Below are positions 1 to 9,826 of a stretch of DNA of 64,000 nt, in pieces. A model generated the notes under the pieces. That model was not told where the DNA came from, made no database searches, and saw only the letters and a list, made by a program, of their open reading frames with translations. Within the stretch, counting starts at the first letter, position 1; each line of letters starts with the position of its first letter. The position numbers and the translations under genes are program-made. The stretch is from Sphingomonas xanthus (GTDB lineage: Bacteria > Pseudomonadota > Alphaproteobacteria > Sphingomonadales > Sphingomonadaceae): positions 310,001 through 374,000 of the forward strand of contig NZ_CP041659.1 of the NCBI RefSeq assembly GCF_007998985.1. Direction: 5' to 3'.

Positions 1-916
1 CCAGCCCCGGCTGCGCAAGGTCGCGTTCCAGGAGGCCCCACATGCGCGGCTGGAACTGTTTGTACCGTTCCTTGCCATCGCGTTTCCATAGGCGGCAGAA
101 CACGCCCAATATCCGCGTGTTGCGCTGTGCCGCCAGCGCCCAATAGGCGGCCTCGAACCGCGATCCGACACCCGCCTTCGCCAGGTACCGGTCGATCATG
201 TCCCGCTCCAGCGCAGGCGGGACATCCCGCCGGGCATCTTCCAGCACCGATACTAGGTCATAGGCCGGATGACCGGCCAGCGCGTCCTGGAAATCGAGCA
301 AGCCAAACCGCTCGATCCCGCCGCGGCCGTCAACCAGCATGACATTTTCCGCATGGTAGTCGCGCAGCACCGTCACCGGCCCGAGACCGTCGCTCGCGAC
401 CGGCTCCAGAACCTGTCGCCAGGCATCGTCCCACTCATCGAGGTTGATCGGATCGCTTTCAACCGCAGGCAGGTACCATTCAGGAAACAGCCTGAGTTCG
501 GTCAGCCATTCGTCAAGTCCGTGGGGCAGAAGCCCGGCCATGGGCGCTTGCCGGTGAAGGTGGACCAGCACATCGACCGCCGTTTCGTAGAGATCGCGCT
601 CGGCCTGCGGATTTTCGTCCAGCGCCTCCCGCATCCGAGAATCGCCAAGATCGTCAAGCAGCAGCAGCCCCCGATCCAGGTCCTGCGCCAGCACCCTGGG
701 CGCCACCAGCCCGACCTGCCCCAACCAGTCAGCGATGGCGACAAAAGGTCGCGGATCCTCGTGCGGGGGCGGGGCGTCCATCAGGACCGCGCGCCGGTCC
801 CCGCATTGGACGCGGAAATAGCGGCGAAAACTGGCATCGCCAGCCAGCGGGAGGATCTCGGCACCTTGCCAGCCATGCCGGTCAAGGAAATCTGCAGCGC
901 TTTCGGGCGGGATCAT
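1..916 (-). CDS. amgK: Aminoglycoside phosphotransferase-family sugar kinase, AmgK-like (partial, runs off left edge)
   Basis: About 304 residues are visible and the frame is open to the window edge, so the C-terminus is missing. The kinase fold is recognisable from GDASFRRYFRV near the N-terminus, the catalytic loop LRDYHAENVM and the metal-binding LDFQDA. In AmgK this family phosphorylates the anomeric position of MurNAc/GlcNAc in cytoplasmic cell-wall recycling, and MurU normally follows. The ATG at 916 overlaps the tsaE stop as ATGA; an in-frame ATG at 928 is an alternative. Position after divL-tsaE fits the alphaproteobacterial order. Family assignment is firm; AmgK specificity is inferred. 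Confidence 0.8.
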   Translation of the reverse strand, partial: MIPPESAADFLDRHGWQGAEILPLAGDASFRRYFRVQCGDRRAVLMDAPPPHEDPRPFVAIADWLGQVGLVAPRVLAQDLDRGLLLLDDLGDSRMREALDENPQAERDLYETAVDVLVHLHRQAPMAGLLPHGLDEWLTELRLFPEWYLPAVESDPINLDEWDDAWRQVLEPVASDGLGPVTVLRDYHAENVMLVDGRGGIERFGLLDFQDALAGHPAYDLVSVLEDARRDVPPALERDMIDRYLAKAGVGSRFEAAYWALAAQRNTRILGVFCRLWKRDGKERYKQFQPRMWGLLERDLAQPGL

Positions 917-1350
917 TGGAGCGGCCATCGCCCTTCCCATGCCTCGGGCACCTGTGCTGTCAAGGCGCGAGCGCCATCTGGTCGCATCTCCAGCGACAGG
1001 GCGAGCGCTTCCGGCCATGCGCCGCTGGGCCCATGCTCTGGCCATTCGATGATCAACACCCCTTCGGCACGGATATCGTCGAGCCCGAGTTCATCGATTT
1101 CCGACGCATCCTCAAGTCGATAGAGGTCGACGTGCCACACCGGCGGCTCCAGCGCGTCATAGGGCTGGACGATCGCAAAGCTTGGGCTTGGCACATCGCC
1201 CTGGTGCCCGAGCTCGCCCAGAAGGCCCCGAACGAGCGTGGTTTTGCCCGCGGCCAAGGGACCCCGGAGGGTGATGACATCCCCCGCGCGAAGAAGGCCA
1301 GCGATCCTGGCGCCCGCTGACAACGCCGCCCGTTCGTTCTTTAGGATCAT
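913..1350 (-). CDS. tsaE: tRNA threonylcarbamoyladenosine biosynthesis ATPase TsaE
   Basis: The 145-residue protein has a P-loop GPLAAGKTTL near residue 30, followed by SPSFAIVQPY and the HVDLYRLE block typical of TsaE. TsaE is the ATPase that works with TsaB and TsaD to make t6A37 on ANN-decoding tRNAs in the cytoplasm. Length is normal for the family. The start codon overlaps the divL stop by 4 nt and the stop overlaps the downstream kinase start, so the three genes are very probably one transcript and translationally coupled. Confidence 0.93.
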   Translation of the reverse strand: MILKNERAALSAGARIAGLLRAGDVITLRGPLAAGKTTLVRGLLGELGHQGDVPSPSFAIVQPYDALEPPVWHVDLYRLEDASEIDELGLDDIRAEGVLIIEWPEHGPSGAWPEALALSLEMRPDGARALTAQVPEAWEGRWPLQ

Positions 1351-3701
1351 TGCGGTGCTCGCGGGATAGTCAGTTTCACCGCGGTACCCTTGCCAAGCGC
1401 CGACTCGAGTTCGACTGTCCCGCCATGCGCCTCGATGAACTGGCGGATGAGCGGCAGGCCAAGTCCCAGGGCGGCCTCCCCGCGCGACGCAGGACCGCTG
1501 CGATGGAAACGGGCGAAAACCTGCGCCTGGTCGGCCTCGGCGATGCCGGGTCCGTCATCCGCCACGACGATAATCGCCGCCTCGTCATTCCCGCTGGCTT
1601 CGATCCGGATATGATCGCCGCTTTCGGTATAGGCGACGGCGTTGCGCAGCAGATGTTCGACCGACTCCCGCAATCGCCGCGCGTCGCCGATAACGCTGCC
1701 AGTCGCGGGATCGACCGACAGTTCCAGCGATTGGCCCTTCTCCGCCGCCGCCCGGCGAAAGGATTCCGCCGCGGCGCGGCACATGCCGGCGATGTCGACC
1801 CGCTCCCGCTCCAGCTGGACCCCCTTGGTGTCACCCTGGGTCAGGTCGAGAACGTCGTTGATGAGCCTGGACAGCCGCTCCACCGATTCGAGGATCGCGC
1901 CGACATAATCACCCGCGGCAGGGGGCAGTTTGCCCGCATAACCCGCGGCAAGCATCTCCGCGAAGCCGCCGATCGAGGTCAGCGGCGTGCGCAATTCGTA
2001 GCTCATGTTGGCGACGAAATCGGTCTTGATCTTGTCGGCCTCCTCCAGTGCGGTTGCCCGCTCGCGAAGCGCCGCCTCGATGCGACTGGAATCGGTCACG
2101 TCGATCATCGTGACGAGCGCGTTGCCGTCCGGAAGCGGCACGGCCGCGAAATCGAAATGGCGGCCGTCCGTCAAAGACACCCGGCCAGTGCCCGACTGGC
2201 GCCCGCTGGTTGTCGAACGGACAAGTTCGCGAACCTGGGCCGCAGCAGTCGGGTTGACCAGCCGCTTGGCCATTGCCGGAACCAGTTCGTCGACCCGCGG
2301 ATGTTCCGCCAGCCACACCTCGTCGAGGTCCCAGAGCTCGCTGAAACGCCGGTTCCAAAGATAGAGGCGGCCATCCGAGGCGAAAACGCTGATCACCTCA
2401 AAAAGGTTGTCGAAGGTTGCGCCGCGCACACGCAAAAGCGTGTCGCGGGCCGACGCCAGCCTGACTTGCTCGGTACGATCCTCGAAAATCAGCCGCAAGC
2501 CGCCGTCCGGTAAGGGCTGTCCAAGGATCCGAAGATGGTCACCGTTAGCGAGAATCCAGTCTTCCTCGATCGCCTCTTCGGGCGACGTGAACCAGCCGCG
2601 CCGTTCCGCCTTCCAGGCCGGAAAGTCGCGGACCTCGGGCAACCGGCCATTTTCCCGCATCCGCTCCAGCACCCGGTCGAATTCGGGGTTTTCTGCCAGC
2701 CAGTCGGAATCGAGCTGGGCCATGATCGCAAAGGGCTGGTTGTAGAAGGCCAGTTGCCGGTCGCCGTCGAACTGGGCGGCGCCAGCAGCCATGCGGTCCG
2801 CAAGCTCACGCTGCGATTGCTGGTGACTGGCCAATTCGATCCGCGCGTCCTCCAGGTCCTGGATGTCGATCGCGAAGCCCGCGACCGCTCCGGTCGGCAA
2901 GGGCACGTCGACGATGCGAAGCATTCTTCGCTCCTGGCCGATCGTCGCCGGCTGAGTCCGCGAATAGGGCCTTCCCGTCTCAAGCGCGCGCTCGGCGCCG
3001 GACTTGGCGCTGTCGGCCCCGACGGTATCGATCAATTCCGCCCCGCGCTCGATGACATCGGCGGCGTCGCCGCCCTCGACCGCCGCCACAAAGGCCGAGT
3101 TGACCAGCCCAAGGCTAAGGTCGGGCCCCCGATACCACATCGGGAAAGGCGCACTTTCGATGAGGTGGGTAAGCGCATCGAGCGCCGCCTCGGTCTGGAC
3201 GAGTCGGGTAGACAGCTTCGCCCGGTCCGACTCGGCCTGGCTCACGTCGAAGAACCACAGCAGTGCGGTTCCGGGCTTGGCAGGCGCCGGCGCAAGCGCG
3301 CCGCGCACTTCCATCATCCGGTCGCGCCCGGCGAGGCGAACTTGCCGCTGGATTGGAGCAGCGCCGAGCCGCAGGGCATCAATTGCCTGGCCAAGCGCCT
3401 CGACGTCGTCAGGTTCGAAGCCCGCACCTTCGTCCCCCAACTCCGTGAAGCTTGCGGGCAGTTCTTTCAGACCGAGTTCCCGGAGCAGTCCGGCATCGAG
3501 CTCGACCTTCCCGTCGGGGGCGATCAGCGCGGCGCGCGCCGGGGCGGCCTCAAGCATCGCCCGCATGGTTCTTGCCGATCCGATCACGGCCTCGGCGCGG
3601 CGCAACCGGCGCGCTGCCATCACGGCCATGACGGCGGCAATCGCAACCCAGATGGCCGCGAGAACGATGATGGCGGCGGCCGCCTTTGCGCCGACTATCA
3701 T
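1347..3701 (-). CDS. divL: DivL-like sensor kinase with tyrosine at the phospho-acceptor site
   Basis: This 784-residue protein has one N-terminal membrane helix (residues 5-30), then PAS-like repeats (about 180-550), a HisKA dimerisation helix and a HATPase domain. The phospho-acceptor box reads ANMSYELRTPLTS, so Tyr568 (codon 1998-2000) replaces the usual His. The ATP-binding boxes look intact (LLRNAVAYT, DDGPGIAEAD, GLGLPLIRQ). In Caulobacter, DivL is the kinase homologue with exactly this His-to-Tyr change; it reads DivK~P and controls CckA and thus CtrA. Length, Tyr box and the following tsaE all support orthology. A 4-nt overlap joins it to tsaE. Confidence 0.9.
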   Translation of the reverse strand: MIVGAKAAAAIIVLAAIWVAIAAVMAVMAARRLRRAEAVIGSARTMRAMLEAAPARAALIAPDGKVELDAGLLRELGLKELPASFTELGDEGAGFEPDDVEALGQAIDALRLGAAPIQRQVRLAGRDRMMEVRGALAPAPAKPGTALLWFFDVSQAESDRAKLSTRLVQTEAALDALTHLIESAPFPMWYRGPDLSLGLVNSAFVAAVEGGDAADVIERGAELIDTVGADSAKSGAERALETGRPYSRTQPATIGQERRMLRIVDVPLPTGAVAGFAIDIQDLEDARIELASHQQSQRELADRMAAGAAQFDGDRQLAFYNQPFAIMAQLDSDWLAENPEFDRVLERMRENGRLPEVRDFPAWKAERRGWFTSPEEAIEEDWILANGDHLRILGQPLPDGGLRLIFEDRTEQVRLASARDTLLRVRGATFDNLFEVISVFASDGRLYLWNRRFSELWDLDEVWLAEHPRVDELVPAMAKRLVNPTAAAQVRELVRSTTSGRQSGTGRVSLTDGRHFDFAAVPLPDGNALVTMIDVTDSSRIEAALRERATALEEADKIKTDFVANMSYELRTPLTSIGGFAEMLAAGYAGKLPPAAGDYVGAILESVERLSRLINDVLDLTQGDTKGVQLERERVDIAGMCRAAAESFRRAAAEKGQSLELSVDPATGSVIGDARRLRESVEHLLRNAVAYTESGDHIRIEASGNDEAAIIVVADDGPGIAEADQAQVFARFHRSGPASRGEAALGLGLPLIRQFIEAHGGTVELESALGKGTAVKLTIPRAPQ

Positions 3702-3750
3702 GTCCTGGACCGGCCCCGCCTCATGACTTCGTCATAGGGCGACGAAAGGC

Positions 3751-3783
3751 AAAGAAAAAGGGGCCGCCCCGAAGGACGACCCC
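3751..3783 (-). terminator. Intrinsic terminator after the TonB receptor gene
   Basis: Read on the minus strand, a GC-rich hairpin (GGGTCGTCC paired with GGGCGGCCC, one bulge) is followed by TTTTTCTTT. It lies about 40 nt past the receptor stop and before divL, so it should separate the two transcripts. Confidence 0.75.
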
Positions 3784-3821
3784 AACTTCTCCGTCCGGCG
3801 GACGAAGCCGCCAAAACCGGC

Positions 3822-6800
3822 TTAACGGGTGCCGAAGCCGGCGCGGACGTTCAGGAAGAACGTGCGGCCGCGGTAATCATAGCCACTGTAAAGCGGCGCG
3901 TTACCGACCAGGTTGGTATAGTCGGCCGAGATCACCGGGGGATCACGGTCGAACAGGTTACGGACACCCAGGGTCAGCCCGAAGCGACGATCGTCGTAGC
4001 GGATCGACGCATTGTGCAGGAAGTAGTCCGGGGTCTTCAGGTCGTACCGGTTGGGATTGAAGCCGAAAGGTTCGGCATAATCCTGCGCGTCCGTCTTGCC
4101 GACCCACTCAACGCCATAGTGGAAGTTGAACTTGTTCATCTTGTAGTTGGCGTCGAACGTACCGGTCCACTTCGGGTTGCTGATCAGGCCGATGACATTG
4201 AGAATGTCGTCGGTCGGAAGCGTACGGCTGTAGCGCTGCTTGAACCGGGTCATCGCCGCGTCGAACGAGAAGCGGCCGGGGCCGAGGTCCTTCACGAAAC
4301 GAGCGTTGAAATCCAGGCCCTTCACCCGAGCGTCCGAGATGTTGATGTAGCTCGTGGTGACCTGAAGCGCGCCGGTGCCCGGGCCCGTGTAGGGCTGGCG
4401 GACGATGAACGGCGTGTCGCACAGCGTCCGCTCGGGGCTGCTGTAGCATTGCGACAAGACCTGCGAAGCCGACAGGCGCGAGATGCCGTTTTCGACACGA
4501 ACGTCGAAATAGTCGACCGACAGGCTGACGTCGGCAAAGTCGCCAAGCGGAGGCTGGACCACGATACCATAGGTCAGCGCCTTCGAGGTTTCAGCCTTCA
4601 GGCCGGCATCGGCACCGCCGACACCAATGACCGTCACGCTGTTGTTCTGCTGGAACGTCGGCGGCAGCCCTTCGGCAAGGCAGCGATCACGGACCAGCGG
4701 GTTGGTGACCGCGTTGAGGTTGGCGCAAGGATCGGTCGACGAATTCAGGAAGCCCGTGGTCGCGCCAAGGAATTGCTCGAACAGCGCCGGGGCGCGGTAA
4801 GAGGTGCCATAGCTGCCGCGGAGCGACACGGCGCGAACCGGCGAGAACAGGCCGCCAACCTTGTAGGTCCAGTCGCCGCCATAGCTCTTATACTCGGTGT
4901 AACGGGCCGAGCCGTTGACCGTCAGGGCGTGGAAGAACTGCTGGCGCAGGATCGGCACTTCGATTTCGCCGAAGGCTTCCCAGACGCTGTCCTTGCCGCG
5001 GGTGATCGACGACGAGGTGAAGCCATAAAGGTTGTTGTTCTGGCTGTTGACGTCCGGCGTGTCGTCGATTTCCGCCTTGCGGTACTCGACGCCAAGCGCG
5101 GCCTGGATCTTGCCGGCCGGAAGCTCGAAGAGCGGACCGTTGACCGTCAGGTTGAGCGTGCTTTCCTTATACTTCGTGGTCCCGGTAACCGGCTCGACGA
5201 TATAATCGAACCACGGGTTATCCTTGAAGTTGCCACCCACCACGTCTGCAGAAAGCGCCGGCGCCGCGACGCAGCCCTGGTCGCGAGCCGCGACGTTGGC
5301 GCACAGATAGCCGCCCGAACCGTCCGGAACCACGTTCAACGTGTTGTTGATGCGGTCGGTGAGGACGAGGTCGGTGGTGTACTTGGCCTTCGACCAGCTG
5401 TGACCTGCGAAGAGATCATAGTTCCAGTTGAACGGCAGGTCGCCCATCATGCCGCCATTGAGGCGATAGAAATCGACCGTCTGGCGGTTATTGTAGAGAC
5501 CATAGTCGCCGAACACGCGAATTCCGATCGAGCTGTTGACCGGGGCGGCGCCCTGGAGCTCAGCCGGGATCAGCGGGCTGTTGCGCGGATAGTCGATGGT
5601 CAGCTGGCGCGTGCCGTCCTGCTCCGAGTCACGACGGGTGCCCAGCATGTTCGCGTAGAATTTCGCGTTACCGAGAATGTCAGTGTCGAGGATCGCCTGG
5701 ACGTAACCCGTATAGGTCTTGGCGCCCGAGATGATGTCGCGCTCGAGCGCATCGCTGGACTGGGTGTCACGCAGGTTCAGGCTCATGCCGCCAAGGAAGG
5801 CGCCGGTTGAACTGAAATAGTTGCCGCCGACGCACTCATAACCAGGGACAACCGTGCCCGGCGCGCCGGCTAGCGGCCGGAAGCGGTTGCACTGGTAGAA
5901 CGCTGTACCGGTAGGGGCCAGCTCCTGGACGCCCGGAGCCAGCACATAATTTGTGCCGTCCCAGGTAATCGAACGGGTAGCGATCGTGTTGACAGTGACG
6001 CCGCCGTTTTCAAGCGGGAAACACTGCGGTTCACCGGTGCGCGGATTGATGAAGTCGCCCGCGCCGAAATCGTCGCCGTTGGTGCCATAACGACCCGTCG
6101 GGCAGCTTGCGAAATCACGATCGCCGACCGCAAGGGAATCGCGCTTGTAATATTCGAACGAGCCGAGGAGGTCGAGGCGGCCGAACTGCTTGCCGGCAAT
6201 GACGCCGTAGCGGTAGGCCGAACCGGCGCCGACTTCGGGGATATTGTGCTGGGCTTCGATCTGAACGCCCTGGAACTTGCTGCGCGTGACGATGTTCACA
6301 ACGCCCGCGACAGCATCCGAACCGTAAATCGACGACGCACCGGTGTTGAGGATTTCAACCCGGTCAACGATGATCGACGGAAGCGTATTAAGGTCGGCCG
6401 AACCAACGGCGCCACGCGAGCCCGACGGCGTCACGCGACGGCCATTCATCAGCACCAGGGTACGGGTGGCGCCAAGGCCACGCAGCGAAATGGTGTTAAC
6501 GCCCGGACCGCCGTTGACGACGAAGCCGCCATAGCTGTCATTGATCTGCGAGGTACCACCGGTGACCGCGGTGCTCTGCAGCACTTCGGCGGTCGACACG
6601 AAACCCGCCTGCGTGCTCTCGCTGCGGGTGAGGACCTTGATGTTGTCGGCGGTATTAAATTCGTTGCGCGGAATGCGCGAACCCACGACGACGATGGCTT
6701 CCGACGAGGAACCAGCTTCGGCGCCAGCCGAGCTCTGCTGCTCGGCCACATCCGGGCAAGCATCCTTGTCGACCTGGCCGGCCGGAGCCTGGCAAGCGTC

Positions 6801-6905
6801 TTCGTTGGGAAGGACTGTGTCGGGCGTCTGGCCATAGGCCGGCGCCGCCGCAGCAAGTGCGAAGAAGGACACGCCCGCCAGCGCGGTGAAAGATCTACGA
6901 TTCAT
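3822..6905 (-). CDS. TonB-dependent outer membrane receptor
   Basis: The 1027-residue protein begins with a Sec signal peptide (basic MNRRSF start, hydrophobic core, cleavage near AYG-Q at 25-26). A TonB-box-like EAIVVVGSRI near residue 70 precedes a plug domain (SLRGLGATRTLVLMNGRR, EILNTGASSIYGSDAVAGV) and a long beta-barrel ending in aromatic-rich strands. Such receptors import bulky substrates (siderophores, glycans, peptides) across the outer membrane with TonB-ExbBD energy. No substrate-specific neighbour is present, so the ligand is unknown. The sequence MNRRSF is preceded by an AGGGG ribosome site. It sits between ahcY and divL. Confidence 0.92.
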   Translation of the reverse strand: MNRRSFTALAGVSFFALAAAAPAYGQTPDTVLPNEDACQAPAGQVDKDACPDVAEQQSSAGAEAGSSSEAIVVVGSRIPRNEFNTADNIKVLTRSESTQAGFVSTAEVLQSTAVTGGTSQINDSYGGFVVNGGPGVNTISLRGLGATRTLVLMNGRRVTPSGSRGAVGSADLNTLPSIIVDRVEILNTGASSIYGSDAVAGVVNIVTRSKFQGVQIEAQHNIPEVGAGSAYRYGVIAGKQFGRLDLLGSFEYYKRDSLAVGDRDFASCPTGRYGTNGDDFGAGDFINPRTGEPQCFPLENGGVTVNTIATRSITWDGTNYVLAPGVQELAPTGTAFYQCNRFRPLAGAPGTVVPGYECVGGNYFSSTGAFLGGMSLNLRDTQSSDALERDIISGAKTYTGYVQAILDTDILGNAKFYANMLGTRRDSEQDGTRQLTIDYPRNSPLIPAELQGAAPVNSSIGIRVFGDYGLYNNRQTVDFYRLNGGMMGDLPFNWNYDLFAGHSWSKAKYTTDLVLTDRINNTLNVVPDGSGGYLCANVAARDQGCVAAPALSADVVGGNFKDNPWFDYIVEPVTGTTKYKESTLNLTVNGPLFELPAGKIQAALGVEYRKAEIDDTPDVNSQNNNLYGFTSSSITRGKDSVWEAFGEIEVPILRQQFFHALTVNGSARYTEYKSYGGDWTYKVGGLFSPVRAVSLRGSYGTSYRAPALFEQFLGATTGFLNSSTDPCANLNAVTNPLVRDRCLAEGLPPTFQQNNSVTVIGVGGADAGLKAETSKALTYGIVVQPPLGDFADVSLSVDYFDVRVENGISRLSASQVLSQCYSSPERTLCDTPFIVRQPYTGPGTGALQVTTSYINISDARVKGLDFNARFVKDLGPGRFSFDAAMTRFKQRYSRTLPTDDILNVIGLISNPKWTGTFDANYKMNKFNFHYGVEWVGKTDAQDYAEPFGFNPNRYDLKTPDYFLHNASIRYDDRRFGLTLGVRNLFDRDPPVISADYTNLVGNAPLYSGYDYRGRTFFLNVRAGFGTR

Positions 6906-7084
6906 GAATCAACCCCTGAGCAGAATTGCTGGGGGGACCGTTGCCGAAACTTCCGCGACTTTCAAACATTTGCAGGCCGCGGAGGGCACCTTTGCATGCG
7001 ACTGTTACCCAGATGCCACAAAAACGCGTTGAGACATCCGCGCTAACGTATACTTAAAGCCTAAACTCAATCGGTTGATCGATA

Positions 7085-7110
7085 AATGGGCGGCATGAAT
7101 GCCGCCCATT
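7085..7110 (-). terminator. Perfect hairpin just after ahcY
   Basis: A perfect 12-bp inverted repeat (AATGGGCGGCAT, 2-nt centre, then its complement) lies 9 nt beyond the ahcY stop and continues into ATTTAT on the minus strand. It is best read as the ahcY terminator, although the U-tract is short. Confidence 0.6.
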
Positions 7111-7118
7111 ATCCAAGG

Positions 7119-8528
7119 TTAGTAGCGATAATGCTCGGGCTTGAACGGCCCCTTGGTGGTCACACCGATATAGGCCGCCTGCTTGTCAGTAAGCGTGGTC
7201 AGCTTCACGCCCAACTTGTCGAGATGGAGCGCCGCGACCTTTTCGTCGAGGTGCTTGGGAAGCACGTAGACGTCGTTCTGATACTGGTCCGACTTGGTCC
7301 ACAGCTCGATCTGCGCCAGCACCTGGTTGGTGAAGCTGCTGCTCATCACGAAGCTCGGGTGACCGGTGGCGTTGCCAAGGTTGACCAACCGCCCCTTCGA
7401 CAGGACGATCAGCCGCTTGCCGTCGGGGAAGACGACCTCGTCGACCTGCGGCTTGATCTCGGTCCACTTCATGTTGCTGAGCGCACCGATCTGGATCTCG
7501 CTGTCGAAGTGACCGATGTTGCAGACAATCGCCATGTCCTTCATCGCCCGCATATGGTCGAGGGTGATGACGTCCATGTTGCCGGTCGCGGTAACAAAGA
7601 TGTCGGCGCGGGTGGCCGCTTCTTCCATCGTCACCACCTCGTAGCCTTCCATCGCCGCCTGGAGCGCGCAGATCGGGTCCACTTCGGTGACCAGCACGCG
7701 CGCGCCGCCATTGCGCAGGCTTGCGGCCGAGCCCTTGCCGACATCGCCGAAGCCGGCGACGCAGGCGACCTTGCCGGCCAGCATCACATCAGTGGCGCGG
7801 CGGATGGCGTCGACCAGGCTTTCCTTGCACCCATAAAGATTGTCGAACTTCGACTTGGTAACGCTGTCGTTGACGTTGATCGCCGGGAACGGAAGCTTGC
7901 CCTGCTTGGCAAGGTCGTAAAGGCGATGGACGCCGGTCGTGGTTTCCTCCGACACGCCCTTGATCGCCTGGACCGTCTTGGTGAGGTAGCCGGGACGCTC
8001 GGCCAGGAAGCGCTTCAGCGTGGCCGCGAAGATTTCCTCTTCTTCGTTCTGCGGCGCAAACAGGCTCTCGCCGGCTTCGACCCGCGCACCCCACAGCGCG
8101 AACATGGTCGCATCGCCGCCATCGTCGAGGATCATGTTGCAGGTCGTGTCCTGGCCCCAGTCGAAGATGCGAACGACATAGTCCCAATATTCTTCAAGCG
8201 TTTCGCCCTTGACGGCGAACACCGGAACGCCGGTCACCGCGATTGCGGCGGCGGCGTGGTCCTGGGTCGAATAGATGTTACACGACGCCCAGCGGACTTC
8301 CGCGCCCAGCGCGGTCAGCGTTTCGATCAGTACTGCGGTTTGGATGGTCATGTGCAGCGAGCCGGTGATCCGCGCGCCCTTGAGCGGCTTCGACCCGCCA
8401 TATTCCCGGCGAAGCGCCATCAGGCCCGGCATTTCGGTTTCTGCGATCTCGATTTCCTTGCGGCCGAAATCGGCGAGGCTGAGGTCCTTGACGAGAAAAT
8501 CGCGGGTCATGGTGTCGGCGGTGGCCAC
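7119..8528 (-). CDS. ahcY: Adenosylhomocysteinase (S-adenosyl-L-homocysteine hydrolase)
   Basis: The 469-residue protein matches the bacterial long form of SAH hydrolase, which reversibly splits S-adenosylhomocysteine into adenosine and homocysteine and so clears the product of SAM-dependent methylation. Visible marks are the N-terminal [28 protein letters not shown], the NAD-binding [10 protein letters not shown] loop and the C-terminal PFKPEHYRY end. The first codon is a GTG preceded by GGAG; an ATG six codons later is possible. No SAH or SAM riboswitch can be recognised in the roughly 60-nt gap upstream. Confidence 0.97.
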   Translation of the reverse strand: MATADTMTRDFLVKDLSLADFGRKEIEIAETEMPGLMALRREYGGSKPLKGARITGSLHMTIQTAVLIETLTALGAEVRWASCNIYSTQDHAAAAIAVTGVPVFAVKGETLEEYWDYVVRIFDWGQDTTCNMILDDGGDATMFALWGARVEAGESLFAPQNEEEEIFAATLKRFLAERPGYLTKTVQAIKGVSEETTTGVHRLYDLAKQGKLPFPAINVNDSVTKSKFDNLYGCKESLVDAIRRATDVMLAGKVACVAGFGDVGKGSAASLRNGGARVLVTEVDPICALQAAMEGYEVVTMEEAATRADIFVTATGNMDVITLDHMRAMKDMAIVCNIGHFDSEIQIGALSNMKWTEIKPQVDEVVFPDGKRLIVLSKGRLVNLGNATGHPSFVMSSSFTNQVLAQIELWTKSDQYQNDVYVLPKHLDEKVAALHLDKLGVKLTTLTDKQAAYIGVTTKGPFKPEHYRY

Positions 8529-8589
8529 GGGGTAAATCTCCAGTAAAAGTTGCGCCGCCCCTAGCCTTCGAACCCCGCAAAAGCAAACC

Positions 8590-9150
8590 TCAGGCGGCCC
8601 CCGCCCCGCTGTCGAGCAGGCGCGGATCTATACCTTCCGCCCGGAAGCTGGACTCCCACCGGTCGGGCGTATCCGTGCCGAACAATATCTCGCTTCGTCC
8701 TTCGGCGGCGAACCAGCCGGGGCGGGTCATCTCCTCGTCGAGCTGCCCCTCACACCAACCCGCATAGCCAAGCGCAACCAGGTAGCGGCTAGGCCCACGC
8801 CCTTCGGCGATGGCTTTCAGAACGTCGATGGTGCCGGTCAGAGCGCCGAGCCCAGCCACGCGGATTGTATCCTGTCCGCCCCAATCCTCGCTGTGGAGCA
8901 CGAAGCCGCGCCCCGGCTCGACCGGACCGCCATGAAGCACCGGGCCGTCGGGCGCTTCACCGGGGTCGAGGCCCAATTGCTCCAGCAGCCCGCGCACTCC
9001 GATCCCCACCAGCTGGTGGCCCACGCCAATGCCGACCGCGCCATTTTCGTCGTGAACACAGACCGCGATCACCGCCCGCTCGAACCGCGGGTCACCGATG
9101 CCGGGCATCGCGAGCAGCAGCTTTCCGGACAGGAAGCGGGGCGTTTCCAT
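8590..9150 (-). CDS. yqgE: YqgE/AlgH family protein
   Basis: The protein (186 residues from the ATG at 9150) opens with [22 protein letters not shown], the typical YqgE (DUF179) N-terminus, and ends with [14 protein letters not shown] and [14 protein letters not shown] blocks. The family is a compact cytoplasmic fold with no settled biochemical function. A longer reading from a TTG at 9186 adds 12 residues without family similarity, so the ATG is preferred. It is divergent from the peroxiredoxin gene with about 100 bp between the starts. Confidence 0.88.
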   Translation of the reverse strand: METPRFLSGKLLLAMPGIGDPRFERAVIAVCVHDENGAVGIGVGHQLVGIGVRGLLEQLGLDPGEAPDGPVLHGGPVEPGRGFVLHSEDWGGQDTIRVAGLGALTGTIDVLKAIAEGRGPSRYLVALGYAGWCEGQLDEEMTRPGWFAAEGRSEILFGTDTPDRWESSFRAEGIDPRLLDSGAGAA

Positions 9151-9251
9151 GCCCCGAAGGATGGGCTTGGCGGTGGCTCGGCGCAAGCCTTGTGGCGGCT
9201 AGCCGCCGCGCCTATCTCCCGGTCACACCATTCCACACAAGGAGAAATTCC

Positions 9252-9731
9252 ATGCCCATCCAGGTCGGCGACCGCATTCCTGACGTTTCCCTCACCCTTG
9301 CCACGCCGGAAGGTCCGGTGCCGGTGAAGAGCGGCGATTATTTCGCCGGTAAGCGCGTGGCCTTGTTTGCGGTCCCTGGTGCATACACCCCGACCTGCTC
9401 GGCGCGCCACCTTCCAAGCTATGTCGAAAAGGCCGCCGAACTGAAGGGCAAGGGAGTCGACGAGATCGTCGCTACCAGCGTCAACGACGCGTTCGTCCTG
9501 GGGGCCTGGAACCGCGACCAGGGATCGAGCGACATCACCATGCTGGCCGACGGCAATGGCGAGTTCGCCGAGGCGATCGGCCTTTCCATGGACGCTTCGA
9601 AATTCGGCATGGGCAACCGCAGCCAGCGCTATTCGATGATCATCAATGACGGGGTCGTCGAGAAGCTGAACGTCGAGGCGCCGGGCGAATATTCAGCGTC
9701 GAGCGCGGAGACCATGCTCGGGCAACTTTGA
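9252..9731 (+). CDS. Peroxiredoxin, Prx5-type
   Basis: This 159-residue thiol peroxidase has the Prx5 family active site PGAYTPTCSARHLP with peroxidatic Cys49. It should reduce hydrogen peroxide and organic peroxides in the cytoplasm using a glutathione/glutaredoxin or thioredoxin donor. No resolving Cys is obvious near the C-terminus, which fits an atypical or 1-Cys mechanism (inference). A good ribosome site (AAGGAG) sits 7-8 nt before this ATG, so an upstream extension in the same frame is rejected. Confidence 0.93.
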   Translation: MPIQVGDRIPDVSLTLATPEGPVPVKSGDYFAGKRVALFAVPGAYTPTCSARHLPSYVEKAAELKGKGVDEIVATSVNDAFVLGAWNRDQGSSDITMLADGNGEFAEAIGLSMDASKFGMGNRSQRYSMIINDGVVEKLNVEAPGEYSASSAETMLGQL

Positions 9732-9757
9732 CGCGCCGGGGTGAGGCCATCATGCGG

Positions 9758-9784
9758 CGGCGGCGGGCACTTTCTCCGCCGCCG
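9758..9784 (+). terminator. Possible weak terminator hairpin after peroxiredoxin
   Basis: CGGCGGCGG and CCGCCGCCG can pair across a 9-nt loop about 25 nt past the peroxiredoxin stop. No T-run follows, so this is only a candidate. Confidence 0.3.
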
Positions 9785-9826
9785 TCCGTTCATCATTCGA
9801 ACCCATCCAGTAAAGGAGGCGAACCG

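Noticed and set aside
4014-5810. Long open frame (598 codons) on the plus strand
   Set aside because: It is antisense to the TonB receptor, has no recognisable motif and reflects codon bias of GC-rich DNA. Similar mirror frames over ahcY (7086-8546), divL (2535-3737), ffh (19992 onward) and yidC (46912-48141) were rejected for the same reason.
8529-8589. SAH or SAM riboswitch upstream of ahcY
   Set aside because: The gap is only about 60 nt and none of the conserved riboswitch core sequences could be seen.
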